This document shows, piece after piece, positions 1-10,069 of a stretch of DNA of 15,413 bases. Made by a program: the position numbers and the translations under genes. Every line of letters starts with the position of its first letter. The stretch's first letter is position 1. Under the pieces are notes generated by a model. The model worked only from the letters and a program-made list of their open reading frames with translations, was not told the origin of the DNA and did not search any database. Origin of the DNA: Entophlyctis helioformis (lineage: Eukaryota > Chytridiomycota > Chytridiomycetes > Chytridiales > Chytriomycetaceae); the NCBI GenBank assembly GCA_025526915.1, contig JAHLKH010000390.1:1-15413 (forward strand). The letters are read 5' to 3'.

Positions 1-147
1 TCCGCTCGGCCTTTTTGCGGTCCTTCTCGGCCTGCTTGTCGGCGGCCTGCTTCTCGGCGCCTGCTGCTGCTTCTGCGCATCGGCATCGCTGTGTTGCTGC
101 TGGTGCCGATGCTGCTGGTGGCCGGCCGTTGCTGCTCCAGCTGCCAT
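1..147 (-). CDS. 5' end of an unidentified Gln/Lys-rich coiled-coil protein, partial, apparent frameshift
   Basis: An ATG at 147-145 on the minus strand opens a frame that begins MAAGAATAG, passes through a His/Gln-rich stretch and reaches DADAQKQQQA. From about position 58 this frame turns into Arg/Pro-rich sequence. One frame over, the same DNA reads AEKQAADKQAEKDRKKAER, which has the charged Ala/Lys/Glu pattern of a coiled coil. A single extra G near 57-59, making GCGGCC from GCGCC, would join the two smoothly. There is no GT-AG pair in between that could serve as an intron. I infer a one-base sequence error or a real frameshift. The gene leaves the window on the left, so its length and function cannot be given. 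Alternatively, the Arg-rich frame could be real, but it looks less protein-like. The family is not recognised. Confidence 0.45.
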   Translation of the reverse strand, partial: MAAGAATAGHQQHRHQQQHSDADAQKQQQAPRSRPPTSRPRRTAKRPSG

Positions 148-626
148 TTGGAATTCGAGAAAGAAAAATTCTTCGAGTCTTGGTGGCCGGTCTCTGATCG
201 GCTGGCAAGCTGCGAATGAGGTGCTGGATCTGCACGCAAAGGTGAGAGGTGGCAGGTAGGACTGGGACCAAGTAGGCGCCGAGACTGCGATCGTTGGAAA
301 GAGCCTTGCAATGTTGGCTATGGGCGATGTGGGAACTGTCGTGGCAGAGTGGCAAACCAACGTTGGAGCGTTCAGAAGAGCCGCATTGAGGAAGAGACCA
401 TGATGTCTGTCCCTGCATCCCACAGCTCCTGAGCCGGCCAAAGACTGCCCTGCGTGTCGCTCAGCCAGCCAGCCAGCCAGCCAGCCAGACCAGCCAGCCA
501 GCCAGCCAGCCAGCCAGTGGAGCTGCTCAGATCCACAAATGCCAAGCCAATTCTCTGCTTGCCCGAACATCGACCAAACATCAACCAAGCGACATCACCC
601 AAACAACCAAACAACCAAACGACATC
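148..626. other. Divergent intergenic region, presumed bidirectional promoter
   Basis: This stretch separates the minus-strand start at 147 from the plus-strand start at 627. Apart from the CCAG microsatellite at 462-517, its last 60 bases are rich in CAAC/AACCAAA repeats just before the ATG at 627, which would form an unstructured, A/C-rich 5' leader. No convincing TATA box, tRNA or conserved ORF was seen. The open frames running through the microsatellite are low-complexity Ser/Gln/Pro or Trp/Leu/Ala repeats. Confidence 0.5.
462..517. repeat. CCAG tetranucleotide microsatellite
   Basis: About 56 bp of CCAG/CAGC units, broken once by an AC interruption near 489. It lies roughly 110 bp upstream of the ATG at 627, in the promoter or 5' leader of the NTPase-nuclease gene. 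Confidence 0.9.
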
Positions 627-3600
627 ATGGACAAACGGAACAGCGAAGAGGAGGACAGATGGGTGGACAAGAGAGCCAAGGCGTCGGAGGAGCCGGACAT
701 GGTAAGATTACATAGTACTGCTCAACCTGTGCTCTACGCCAACGTCTTGCTGGCAAGCACTGCTGTGTTACTGACGGCTGTTCCCACCGCCACAGCTTGC
801 TGTGTTGCAGCTGCAAATCGATCGTATGAAAGCCGAGAAAGAGCGTCATAAGGCTGAGCTCGCCGAAAAGGACAGGGAGATAGAGCGTCATAAGGCTGAG
901 CTCGCCGAAAGGGTCAGGAAGCGCGAGCGTCTGGCAGATGAGCTCGACAAGCTTCGTTTACAGCTTTCGCACTTGGATACGTCGAGCAGCACCTCGCCTG
1001 GAACTGTTGCAATCAGCTCAATCAGAGCTGCGTTTTCGCAAACATTCGTCGATCCCAACGGCATTGTCAAGAGCCTCATCCGCCATATCGACTCTGTTGC
1101 CAAAGACTGGCCATGCACACAGGACTGGATCGCGCCGCTTGTTGTTCTCGTGCAAGGCAGTGGCATGGGCAAGTCGCGGTCGATGCGCGAGGTTGCCAAC
1201 AGCCGTTTCTCGGTCTATGTCTGTCTCCGAGGTGCTAGCGAGGTCGCATATCCACACCGCAGCTTCATCACAGACACTTTCCTTAGAACGCCCCCCGAGA
1301 ACTTTACCTACTTCTGCGTCCAGTTTATCGCCGGCTGCATGTTCCATCTTCAAGAGGCGATTCAGGAGAGCATCACCGAATGGATGCAATCGGACGGCAA
1401 GAGCAACCTCCTGACACCAGAGTCGTTTATCAAGCCGCAGCTTATTGGTGAGGGTGGCCAAACGTTCTGGAAGACCATTTTGGCAACGATTGCGATACTT
1501 GAAGAGTACCAGGCATTCAGCAATCTCCAGAAAGTCTCATCCACAGGCTCTTTCCCGACTGGAATCACACCAAGAACGGATCAGCCGAAACCCGGCGAGT
1601 CTGGCGATGCCCGTGAGTGCATCTTTGGAGCTATTCTTGGTCGTGCTGCTCTTCATGAGCATTGAATGCCAATGTCGGCCATCCATTCTAACACCACTTG
1701 CTTTGCTTTATTGTCTTTGTGATAGCACTAGCTACAGATCCAACGCGCAGGCAGCACATCACTGCGTACTTCCATTCACGTGCAGACAAGCTCAAGGACG
1801 CAATTCAGTCGCTCAGCATCTGCCAGATAAGGACGGCACTTGATCGGGAGCAGTTTGACATGGACAAGCTTCGCAGCATCCTCGATCAGCATCCCTACGA
1901 ACGCCTGATTCCTGTACTCGAGACACTTTGCAGTTCCAGCTTTGACAGCGTGTCTGAGCTGGGTAACATCACAGCACTGTGCGACGCGCTCAAGAACAAC
2001 GACATGGAGCAGTCCACAGACGCACCGACGAGCCCCAGCAAGGAGCAGTCCACAGACGCGCTCAAGAACAACGACATGGAGCAGCTCGCAGACGTACTCA
2101 AGAACAACAACATGGAGCAGCTCGCAGTTGCACTCGAGTCATTTGCAAGTGCCTGCCAAGCCGCCATGATCTTCTCATTTGACGAGGTCGCTTCTCTTCT
2201 CGCCGACTGCGGATGCACAGAACCGTCTGTTTGCAATCACAATACTGGGCGGCTCAATCAGTTGCGCGAGGTCCTCGGCTGCTTGCCCAAGACCACCAGC
2301 CACGCCATCGTCTCGGTTTGGGCCGACACAAGCATGTCCATTGCCAAGATCGCCCCCATCAAGTTACTGCGTGCCAGCACCTTGCGCGCGGGAGTCGCAA
2401 CCAAGATCCCCACGCCGTTCAGCGGTGTCTTCTACTGGGATGTCATTTCGGTACAGGATAGGTTCTGCATGGCACACCATGTAATCGATGATTGGGTTGG
2501 CCGTCGTCTGTCACTCAGGGTCGAGACCTTGCAGATGAGCAGCGACTTGCAGATGAAAATCTGGACGTCGCTGCTGCTGCTTGGTCGACCACTCTGGAGC
2601 ACAGTCGAGCTTGGTCCGCCAGTGTATGGGTTTCCGATCTTGATCAACACTGCATTGCTCAAGATGTGCCATTCAACCCGTGATCCTTTTTCACTCTTGG
2701 ATGGCACTGGAGCAGCAGGATCAAGGCATGCATACCTGGCTATGGCCAATGCTCGTCTGTGTCTCAAGACGGTGGGCAGCTTTGAGCTGACATCAACGAT
2801 GACGGCCAAGTACATGGCTGTCTGCACGAGCATCAGCCCATCACGTGATGCGATGGAGATCAGCTACTTGTCTGATCCCATCTTTGCAGAGGCTGGTGCT
2901 TCAGCCATGAACGAATTTCGATGGCTGATGCTCGTCAGACACCTGTGTACTGCCGTTCAAAATGGCTCCATGAGTGGTGGTGATCGCGGCGAGCTTGTTG
3001 CCCGCATCTTGCTGCTGATGGCCATGGATAGTTCCAGAAGCAGTCCAGGTGTCTGCAAGCGAACCATGCCTGTTACTGTCAAGGCATTTCTGGGACATCT
3101 CTTTGGTCCAAAAGCCGTTTCTGCAATGCTGGATGGCTTTCGCGCACATCTGGAAGGTGATGGCGTCAGGACAACAGGTACCATCGCATGCTCATGCTTC
3201 ACTTGCAGCCACAGCTTGCACTGCTGACACTCTCTACTTCTTGACAGCCCGAACCAGCATCGCTGCGACATCGAAAGCACTTCATGACACGCTGCTTAAC
3301 GGGATTGTGTTCTTCAACCACTTTGCATCTACCGCCGATGGCAACTTTGATGGGATCCTTGAGCAGGCGTTTTCGCGATGTGCAGCCATCTTTTGTCGCG
3401 CGAACCAGGCGGTTGTCGATCTCATTATCCCAGTGTATCTCACTGGTGCCAAGCGGTTCACTGCGATCCTGATTCAAGTCAAGAACCAACAGAAGCCGTG
3501 CACGCCGAGTGACGCCGCTGGCATCACACCAACCGAGGCGAAGCTGAACATCTCAAAGTCTGGTGAAGAAGACCTGCCTTACCTCAACATCTTCATGAGC

Positions 3601-4034
3601 TTTGGCCAAAAACCCAAGCTGGAGGTTTGCAAGAATCCGCGCGAGCCAATGGTTGGTGGCATATTCTGGATCTGCTGCTGATAGTGACATTGCAGGATGT
3701 GCGTGTATGGCTGACTGGGCATTTGAACCCGGCGCATCGCTCTTGTCATGCAGCAACTACCAATCTTTGCAGGTGGACTCCAAGACGTTTACCATTATCT
3801 GCTCGGACATCGCGAGCTCAAGGAGGCATTGAAGTTAATGCTGGGCGATCCAAAGTACCGCACCCAACAGTTAATGTTGCGCCAGGGCAGTCTTCACGTG
3901 AGTGTCAGTCATGCAATGATATGATATTGCAGATCTGGATACATGCTGATCGTTCTCGTTTGGCACAGGCTGGGAAAGTGTTTGGACCAGCCGCACCAAC
4001 AACAACAGCCGACACCGACCCTGAAAGCAGTTGA
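627..4034 (+). CDS. P-loop NTPase with C-terminal REase-fold nuclease domain (Crinkler/CR-effector-like), 975 aa, 6 exons
   Basis: The inferred exons are 627-701, 811-1612, 1726-3177, 3248-3655, 3773-3897 and 3969-4034, which keep one frame for 976 codons. Residues 1-85 are charged and coiled-coil (42-bp tandem repeat). Walker A is GSGMGKS at 141-147 and Walker B is IFSFDE at about 441-446. A sensor-like ADTS lies at 492-495, GRPLW at 579-583 and GDRGELVAR at 711-719. The C-terminal domain (about 795-940) has E815, D834 in VDLIIPV and Q853-x-K855 in ILIQVKN, the layout of a PD-(D/E)xK nuclease with Gln for Glu. This NTPase-plus-nuclease arrangement is known from Crinkler-type effectors and related transposon-derived proteins of chytrids, other fungi and oomycetes. 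There is no signal peptide and no LxLFLAK-type header in view, so secretion is not supported; an intracellular or selfish-element role is equally possible. The last intron is the least certain. Confidence 0.8.
841..924 (+). repeat. 42-bp tandem duplication encoding two 14-residue heptad pairs
   Basis: Units 841-882 and 883-924 are nearly identical over their first 28 bases, each encoding ERHKAELAE, and diverge after that. A weaker third copy follows (ERLADEL). Fourteen residues are exactly two heptads, so the duplication extends the N-terminal coiled coil of the NTPase-nuclease without disturbing its register. Confidence 0.85.
1983..2126 (+). repeat. Four 36-bp tandem units encoding 12-residue repeats
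   Basis: Units start at 1983, 2019, 2055 and 2091. They encode DALKNNDMEQST, DAPTSPSKEQST, DALKNNDMEQLA and DVLKNNNMEQLA, followed by a decayed fifth start (VALESFA). Units 1 and 3 are identical over 30 bases. The array sits in exon 3, between the Walker A half and the Walker B strand of the NTPase-nuclease, and probably forms a variable surface helix or linker. Confidence 0.9.
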
Positions 4035-4199
4035 GCTTCTCAAGCAACACTTGCAATGAACCCTTTGCACTTTTGCAACTCTTGGCATCGACTTTGCAGG
4101 CAGCGGTGGCCGGCACGCTATGCATGCTACCACCAAGATCCAGACGCGATGATACCCGCCTGTCGTCAAGAACCGGGCACGATTTTCTTCTTGTCCATC

Positions 4200-5216
4200 A
4201 TGTCGAATTTGAATGCCCTGCCGCAAGAGCTGCTGCTGCTCATCTCCAACTGCCTCGAGCCGGCCGAGCTCGCAGCCGTGTGCCGCACATGCATACGCTG
4301 GCGCGCACTCGCACTTCCGCTGCTGTACAACGAGCCCGTGCTTGACCGCTGGTCAACGTTTGCAAAGTTTGAGGCGGCCGTTCTGGCCTCTGCGGCGCTC
4401 GGCAGCCTCGTGCGTCATCTGGACCTATGCAGTGTGCCGCATCGTTGGGACAAGCTGAGCCAGGCCCGCGCCGACTCGCTCATCCGTGCCTGCCCCAACC
4501 TGTGAGTTGTGCCTGCTGCGCTCGTTCGTCCGCCTGCGATCTGGACGGGCATCCTCCCATGCCTGCCATGCTCGCCATCCACGCCGTGACTCATTTCAAC
4601 ACCGCTGGCCTGCCGCAACAGGCTCTCGATCGATCTCGAGCTGTGTTCTTCCGTCGGCAACAGCACGCCCACCACCATCGCTGCCTCGTGCAAACGCATC
4701 CAGTCGGTCACCCTTACACAGTGTGCCAAGATCACCGACGCAGGCATCGTTGCTCTCGGCGCATGTCCCGAGCTGCGTTTCCTCGATGCCTCGCGTCTCC
4801 CTCGCGTCACCGACCTCTCTATCGTCCATCTCTGCACCGTCGCCCCGCGTCTCGAGTCGCTCAACATCGCTGCAACCCGCGTCACTGACAAGGCCGTCCG
4901 TCTCGCCTTCCAGAAACTGCTCAAGCTCAAGTACGTGGACTTGTCGGCCTGCTACAACATCGAGGATGTGGATGCGCTCGTTGCCAGTGCGCCTGAAGGC
5001 GTCGAGACCGTCACGGATAGTTTGGAGCCGGGTGCTGCCGAGTGGATCGGCGAAGACGAGGCAGATGCGCTGGCCGAGCAGGGATTGGAGGCTTTTGGAC
5101 CCGACGGCCAGCTGTGGTCCGTGGCTGCTGCGTCGGCATCCAACGGCGACACCTTCCCCATCAGCGACTATCTTCTCGAGTTTGGGTCCAACGGATCTCC
5201 CTCCTCCACTGACTGA
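4200..5216 (+). CDS. F-box / leucine-rich-repeat protein, 298 aa, 2 exons
   Basis: Exons are 4200-4501 and 4622-5216, around an intron with a GTGAGT donor and a CAACAG acceptor. Residues 5-45 form a classical F-box: LPQELLLLISNCLEP, then VCRTCIRWRALALPLLY, the Skp1-binding motif of SCF ubiquitin ligases. Residues from about 125 to 225 hold cysteine-containing leucine-rich repeats (VTLTQCAKITDAGIVALGA, then LRFLDAS and LESLNIAATRVTDKAV), as in FBXL and AMN1-like proteins. The acidic tail carries no known motif. The likely role is substrate recognition for an SCF ligase; the substrate is unknown. The ATG at 4200 is chosen because the F-box begins right after it. An in-frame ATG at 4056 would add 48 residues without a recognisable domain and lies only 22 bp past the previous gene's stop. 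Confidence 0.88.
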
Positions 5217-5292
5217 TCGATCGCCGACAGTCATCGTTTGTTTCTTCTTATATTTGTACAGTATTGCATGCAGATAATGAAGACTCCCTGGT

Positions 5293-7435
5293 TCATCCAT
5301 CGACTTGCTCTGCTTCTTGTGCTGGCTGCTTGGCCAGAATGGATACAGGCTCGGCTGATGCCGCTGCAGACATCAGCCTGTCCTTATGGCTCTTGCGCAC
5401 AGCCAGCACTCTGGACAGCTCGGCAACCACTTCTAAACGCGACACTTGCGTCACGCGTCGCTTGTGCGTCTCGGCCCGTTGCACTTTTTGCAGCGCAATG
5501 CGCTCCATGCGCGTCAGTTTGGTTGCTGCACGTCCGTCTCTTGAGCCATCCTCTTGGCCTGCTTCAGCAGACTCAAAGACATCCTCCGCTGCTGTCGTAA
5601 GCTGGTGCAGATCGTCTGCCATTTCGAGCAGTAAGCCTGGGACAGCATCGTTGTCTGCACAATCGTCTGTCTCCCGAAGTTCTGCTGCCGGTGTTCCAGA
5701 CACGCTTGAGCCGCCTGGCTGCATGTCGGCTGGTTGTGCCGGTCGTTGCTGCATGACTGTTTCCCGTGCTCGGTGGCAGTCTGACGCGAGCTGGGCAAAC
5801 TCTTGTTCCAGAGTATCGAGCACATGTGCAATCTCGGTCGTCCCTTGCTGCGCTTCGCTCTCCAGATCTGCGCATCCATCACTCGTCAATATCGCTCAAG
5901 ACTGGCATCAGATCCAAACCGGCTTTCGATGTGAATACCTTCGAGCCGTGAATCAAGCACGGAGAGCTTTGCTGCCATCTCGCGCACAGCCAACCGAGCT
6001 TGGGATTGCGATCCATTGCTGCTGCCACTGCTGCCTAGTATCCTAGTTGATTGAGACAGCAACTGGGGATCTGCGCATGGTTCCAGCAAGGCAGTCGTCA
6101 ATAGCCATCCAGACACAACAGTCAGTGAACGCATTCAACCAACCAATCCGCTTTGCATCTCCTGCATTGCTCATGGCGTGTGCTGCCTGCAATCCTGACA
6201 GATACTCGGACAGCTGAACCCGCATACTGTCCAACACACGCGAAAGGCCGCCTTTCTTTGCACGCTGGAGCAGCTCGTCCTTTTGGCATTGCCCAAGCCA
6301 CGACTCAAAGACGGCAATGCGCAGCTCAAGAACCTGGTTGAGCGACGCTTTGAGCCCAAGCAGCGACAGTGGTTCAAGGACGTCGCCGTTGGCGTCGTTG
6401 TCGCCGCAGTCACTGCAGGGATCTGGCAGGCTCTCGAGGTTGAGATCCAGAAATGACGCGAGGATTCTCCGTTCGTGCTGGATCGCCTGCCACAATGCCT
6501 GCCGAGTATGCATAGCATAGCGTGTTCTTGCGGCATGCTCGATCCGAGCAATGGATGCCGACGGTACCGCACTGCATGCAGCAAAGTAAGCACGCAGAAC
6601 ACACTCGCAGGATATCCACATGAGAGCAAGCGTACAGTCTGTATCCGCGTGCAACCATCTCGACCTCGTGAATAGACTGCAGCCGTGCGTGAAACGCTTT
6701 GCTGTATCCCTCCATCTCGGCCAGGATGCTGTAGAGCACCGCCAAGACCTGCCGCTGCGTCTTGCGCAGACTGTGTTGCCTCTGTTTCAAGCAGCCTGTC
6801 AGATCTGACCGCACTGGATCAAACAGCCACCAGCCACTTGCCATGTCGGATCGAAGTTGGACGGCTGCAGCCCCAAGCAGCGACAAGGCTCCTGCAGCAG
6901 CGATCGTCCATCCGGTCCATCCCGACCGTGTCGATGAAGCAGCAAAGCCTGCAGCCACAAGCGCAGCAGCCGCAGACACAACCGCCGAGCCAGAGATCAC
7001 ACACGCAGAGAGCTGATACTGAGCAGTGGCATTGTCGTGGACCGGCACCTGTCCAGAGCGGTGGCCGTGCAGCACATGCAGCTGCCGCAGAACAAGCGTC
7101 TGTATGAAGACCGCTGCCTGCTCTGCAAACGCTTCCAATGCACAAGTCTTGTTGCTGGGCTCGTGGCGTGCTGGCTGCGGCTGCTCGTGCTGCTCATATG
7201 CGTCTGTGTCTGCATCTACGTCTGCGTCTGCGTCGACGGCACACGGCAGGTCGTCGTCATGGCCAGCGTCTGTTGCACACGGGCGGTCAGCAGTGCATAT
7301 TCTCGCAGGCCAGCACGGCAGCACACCTTGCAGAAAGGCTGCCAGCGGCGTGCCTGCAAACACGAGCTCCTCGCCCGCCATCGCAGTCTCACTTGCCATC
7401 GCAGGCACACTCGGGCGAATCAACCCTCTTGCCAT
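5293..7435 (-). CDS. Vezatin/Inp2-like myosin-binding membrane protein, 644 aa, 4 exons
   Basis: Minus-strand exons are 7435-6636, 6571-6144, 6070-5939 and 5867-5293, ending in TGA. Their sum is a multiple of three. Residues 66-82 are an Asp/Ala-rich repeat. Two hydrophobic segments at about 143-167 and 174-194 form a membrane hairpin. A vezatin-type region follows: IHEVEMVARGYRL across the first splice, then SASIARIEHAARTR, and further on a Leu-rich stretch ending RIAVFESWLGQCQ. The C-terminal third is coiled-coil and basic (TRMERIALQKVQRAETHKRR). In animals vezatin binds myosin at junctions; in yeast Inp2 is the peroxisomal receptor for myosin V. By analogy this may tether an organelle to myosin, but the organelle cannot be told from sequence. 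An in-frame stop lies just upstream of the ATG (7450-7448); Met13 is an alternative start. The second intron (6143-6071) has a weak GTTGGT donor; a 46-bp alternative with GTGTCT also keeps frame. Confidence 0.75.
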
Positions 7436-7702
7436 CACGTCACGTGTCTAGTCACGTGTCTGTCCACGTGATCTGGGTTCGACGCCGTGATTTCCGCCGT
7501 CAAAAACTGCACCGTGGATCCTCCCATTTGACGAAACGAGTCACACTTCCATCAAGGTGGCTGGTGCACATTGCATGCCGTCGTGCACTCGCCGTCCATC
7601 CATGCATCCATCCATGCTGGCTGCTGACTGTCAGGCGATGGCTCTGCATGGCTCTGCGTGGCTCGCTGGCCATTGAACCGCGGACAGCCAACGATCAGAC
7701 TC
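7436..7702. promoter_or_regulatory. Divergent promoter between the vezatin-like gene and AGM1
   Basis: These 267 bp lie between two divergent start codons. They contain the E-box array at 7441-7470, a CATC-rich stretch near 7593-7618 and imperfect GGCTCTGC repeats near 7640-7670. No clear TATA box was seen. No gene is supported here. Confidence 0.6.
7441..7470. promoter_or_regulatory. Three CACGTG E-boxes at exact 12-bp spacing
   Basis: CACGTG occurs at 7441-7446, 7453-7458 and 7465-7470, with a half site CACGT at 7436-7440. The repeat unit is about CACGTGTCTRKY. CACGTG is the palindromic core bound by bHLH factors such as fungal Cbf1 and Pho4. The array is about 230 bp upstream of AGM1 and 6-35 bp upstream of the annotated vezatin-like ATG, so it could serve either gene. 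Binding is inferred from sequence alone. Confidence 0.65.
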
Positions 7703-10069
7703 ATGGACGCTGCCGCCATCGTATCTGGTGCCGCAAAACACCCACGCCCCGACCACCACTACACCTACGGCACGGCCGGCTTCCGCATGAAGTGCGTCTC
7801 GCTGCTCCTGCTCCTTCTCCTTCTCCTTGTCCTTCTCCTGCCGCACGTCCTCGTCCTGACTAACTCTCTGCGGGCGGCACGGCCACTCGCCTGCTTCTCC
7901 GCTCCAGGGCGACTCTGCTCGACTCGGTCATGTTCCGAGTCGGCCTGCTCGCCGTCCTCCGCTCAAAGAGCCACCTGGGCAAGACCATCGGCGTCATGGT
8001 CACTGCCTCGCACAACGCTGAGCCTGTGGGTGCCCTCGCACGCTTGCACGCTTGCACGCTCGCACGTCCATCGCATGGATGTGTTCTCATGCGCATTGTC
8101 CGCCCGTCCCTTTGTCTGTTCCTTCGCTTGCCGGCTCGTTCCCTCCAACCGGCCCTTGACAGGACAACGGCGTCAAGCTTGTCGAGCCGCTCGGCGAGAT
8201 GCTCGACCAGGCCTGGGAAGAGTACGCCATGGATCTCGCCAACGCAGCCACTGGCGAAGCGCTGGTCGCGTCCGTGCTCAAGATCGTCAGCGTCCAGAAG
8301 ATCGATCTCGACAGCAGCGCCTCGGTCGTCGTGGCTCGCGACACCAGACCCTCTGGCCCTGACCTCGTGGCCTCGCTCATCGACGGCGTCAGGTCCATGG
8401 CCGGACAGATCACCGACTACGGCGTCATGTCCACGCCGCTCCTCCACTACGTCACCCGCTGCCTCAACACCGCCGGCACCCCAGACTCGTACGGCGAGCC
8501 GACTGCCGAGGGCTACTACTCCAAGCTCTCGGATGCCTTCAACCGCATTACTGTACGCCTCTGATGCGCTTTGAAGCGATTCGCCGTGTGCATCGCCCGT
8601 GCACTAACTCGGCCATGCCAACCGGCAGAAGGGCAAAGGCCGTCTCTCTGCCCTCCATGTCGATGCTGCAAACGGCGTCGGTGCCCCATGCCTCCGCACT
8701 CTGATTGAGGCGATTGGCCATGAGCACCTGGAGGTCAAGGTCGCCAACGATGACATTGAGACGCGCGGCAAGCTCAACCACAATGTACGAATGCCAGTGC
8801 CTTTGGATGCTGGCCACACCAACAGTGCACGGCTGACTAACATCTTGCCGCCGGCGCAGTGTGGTGCAGACTACGTCAAGCTTTACCAGAAGGCTCCCGA
8901 AGGCTCCACGCTTGTGCCTGGCGAGCGCTGGTGCTCTCTTGACGGAGATGCCGATCGCATCGTGTTCTACTACGCTGATGCTGGTAAGCCGACTCCAACA
9001 GGCATACAGTCGGCAGGAAGGCTCATCCAATGCGATCCACTACAGCTGGCCAGTTCAAGCTTCTGGACGGCGACAAGATTGCCACGCTTGCCGCCGGCTT
9101 CATCATGTCGCTCATTCGCGATGCCAAGATCACGCATGTCGACGGCTCGGCTCTCAGAGTCGGTCTTGTCCAGACTGCGTACGCCAACGGCAGCTCGACC
9201 GCCTACGTTCGCGATGTGATGGTATGTTGCACTGGTCAACATTATCAGCCAATCGGCACGCACCAGCATCTCACTCACCTCGTGTGCAATCAGCAAGTGC
9301 CTGTTGTGTTCACTCCGACGGGTGTCAAGCATCTGCACCACGAAGCCGAGCACTTTGATGTCGGTGTCTACTTTGAGGCCAACGGCCACGGCACGGTTCT
9401 CTTCAGCAAGAAGGCAACCACTGCCTTCCATGCCGCGACTGGGTATGGTGACCATCGCTCAAAGAGTGTTGTGCTGTCCTGAGGGCATTGATCGCTGACA
9501 CTCGATGCTCGCTCGCACAGCAAAACCGACGTCGAGACCAAGGCGATCGAGTCCCTGCGCGCGCTTGCCGACCTGATCAACCAGACCGTCGGCGATGCTC
9601 TGTCGGACATGCTCATGGTTGAGGCCATCCTCGTCAACATGTCGCAGTCGTTTGCTGACTGGGATGGCGCCTACACTGACTTGCCCAGCCGTCAGGAAAA
9701 GGTCAAGGTAGGCACTGGCGGCGTCTCTTCCTCTCACTGAGATACAACGAGTCGCTAACGCATCAATGCACGCAGGTCCAAAATCGCGCTGCCTTTGTCC
9801 CCATCAAGGCCGACACCGAGCTCAGCCACCCAGAAGGCCTCCAGGACAAGATCAACCAGCAGGTCGCCAAATACAAGAACGGCCGCTGCTTTGTGAGACC
9901 CAGCGGCACTGAGGACATTGTCCGTGTCTATGCAGAGGCTGCCACGCGCGAGGAGACCGATGCCCTTGCATTCACGGTCTGCGGGATCGTCTTTGATGGC
10001 TATGGCGGCGTGGGCGACCGTCCTGCCACCTACAAGCGTGTTGATGCCAGCGGCAATGTCTGCGCTTGA
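7703..10069 (+). CDS. AGM1: Phosphoacetylglucosamine mutase, 560 aa, 9 exons, complete
   Basis: The enzyme interconverts GlcNAc-6-phosphate and GlcNAc-1-phosphate in cytosolic UDP-GlcNAc synthesis, which supplies chitin and glycosylation. Exons are 7703-7791, 7908-8025, 8163-8552, 8629-8784, 8860-8983, 9046-9221, 9294-9442, 9521-9707 and 9776-10069, giving 561 codons in one frame. The N-terminus has YGTAGFR. The phosphoserine loop is TASHN with catalytic Ser64, followed after the splice by [14 protein letters not shown]. The metal-binding loop is DGDADR at 279-284, the sugar-binding loop EANGHG at 379-384 and the phosphate-binding loop RPSGTED at 504-510. The order, spacing and length (family about 540-560 aa) match eukaryotic AGM1/PGM3/PCM1. 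Several introns have CTAAC branch sites (introns 1, 3, 4 and 8). No frameshift or missing catalytic residue was found. It is divergent from the vezatin-like gene, sharing the E-box promoter. Confidence 0.96.

Noticed and set aside
4056..4199. Upstream in-frame ATG for the F-box gene
   Set aside because: It would add 48 Cys/Arg/His-rich residues before the F-box and starts 22 bp after the previous stop; the ATG at 4200 directly precedes the F-box.
7474..7490. tRNA B-box-like GGTTCGACGCC
   Set aside because: No matching A box, acceptor stem or anticodon arm could be built upstream, so a tRNA gene is not supported.
7801..7842. CTCCTT-rich stretch read as Lys/Glu repeats on the minus strand
   Set aside because: It lies inside AGM1 intron 1, between a clear donor at 7792 and acceptor at 7907, and acts more simply as a polypyrimidine-rich intron segment.
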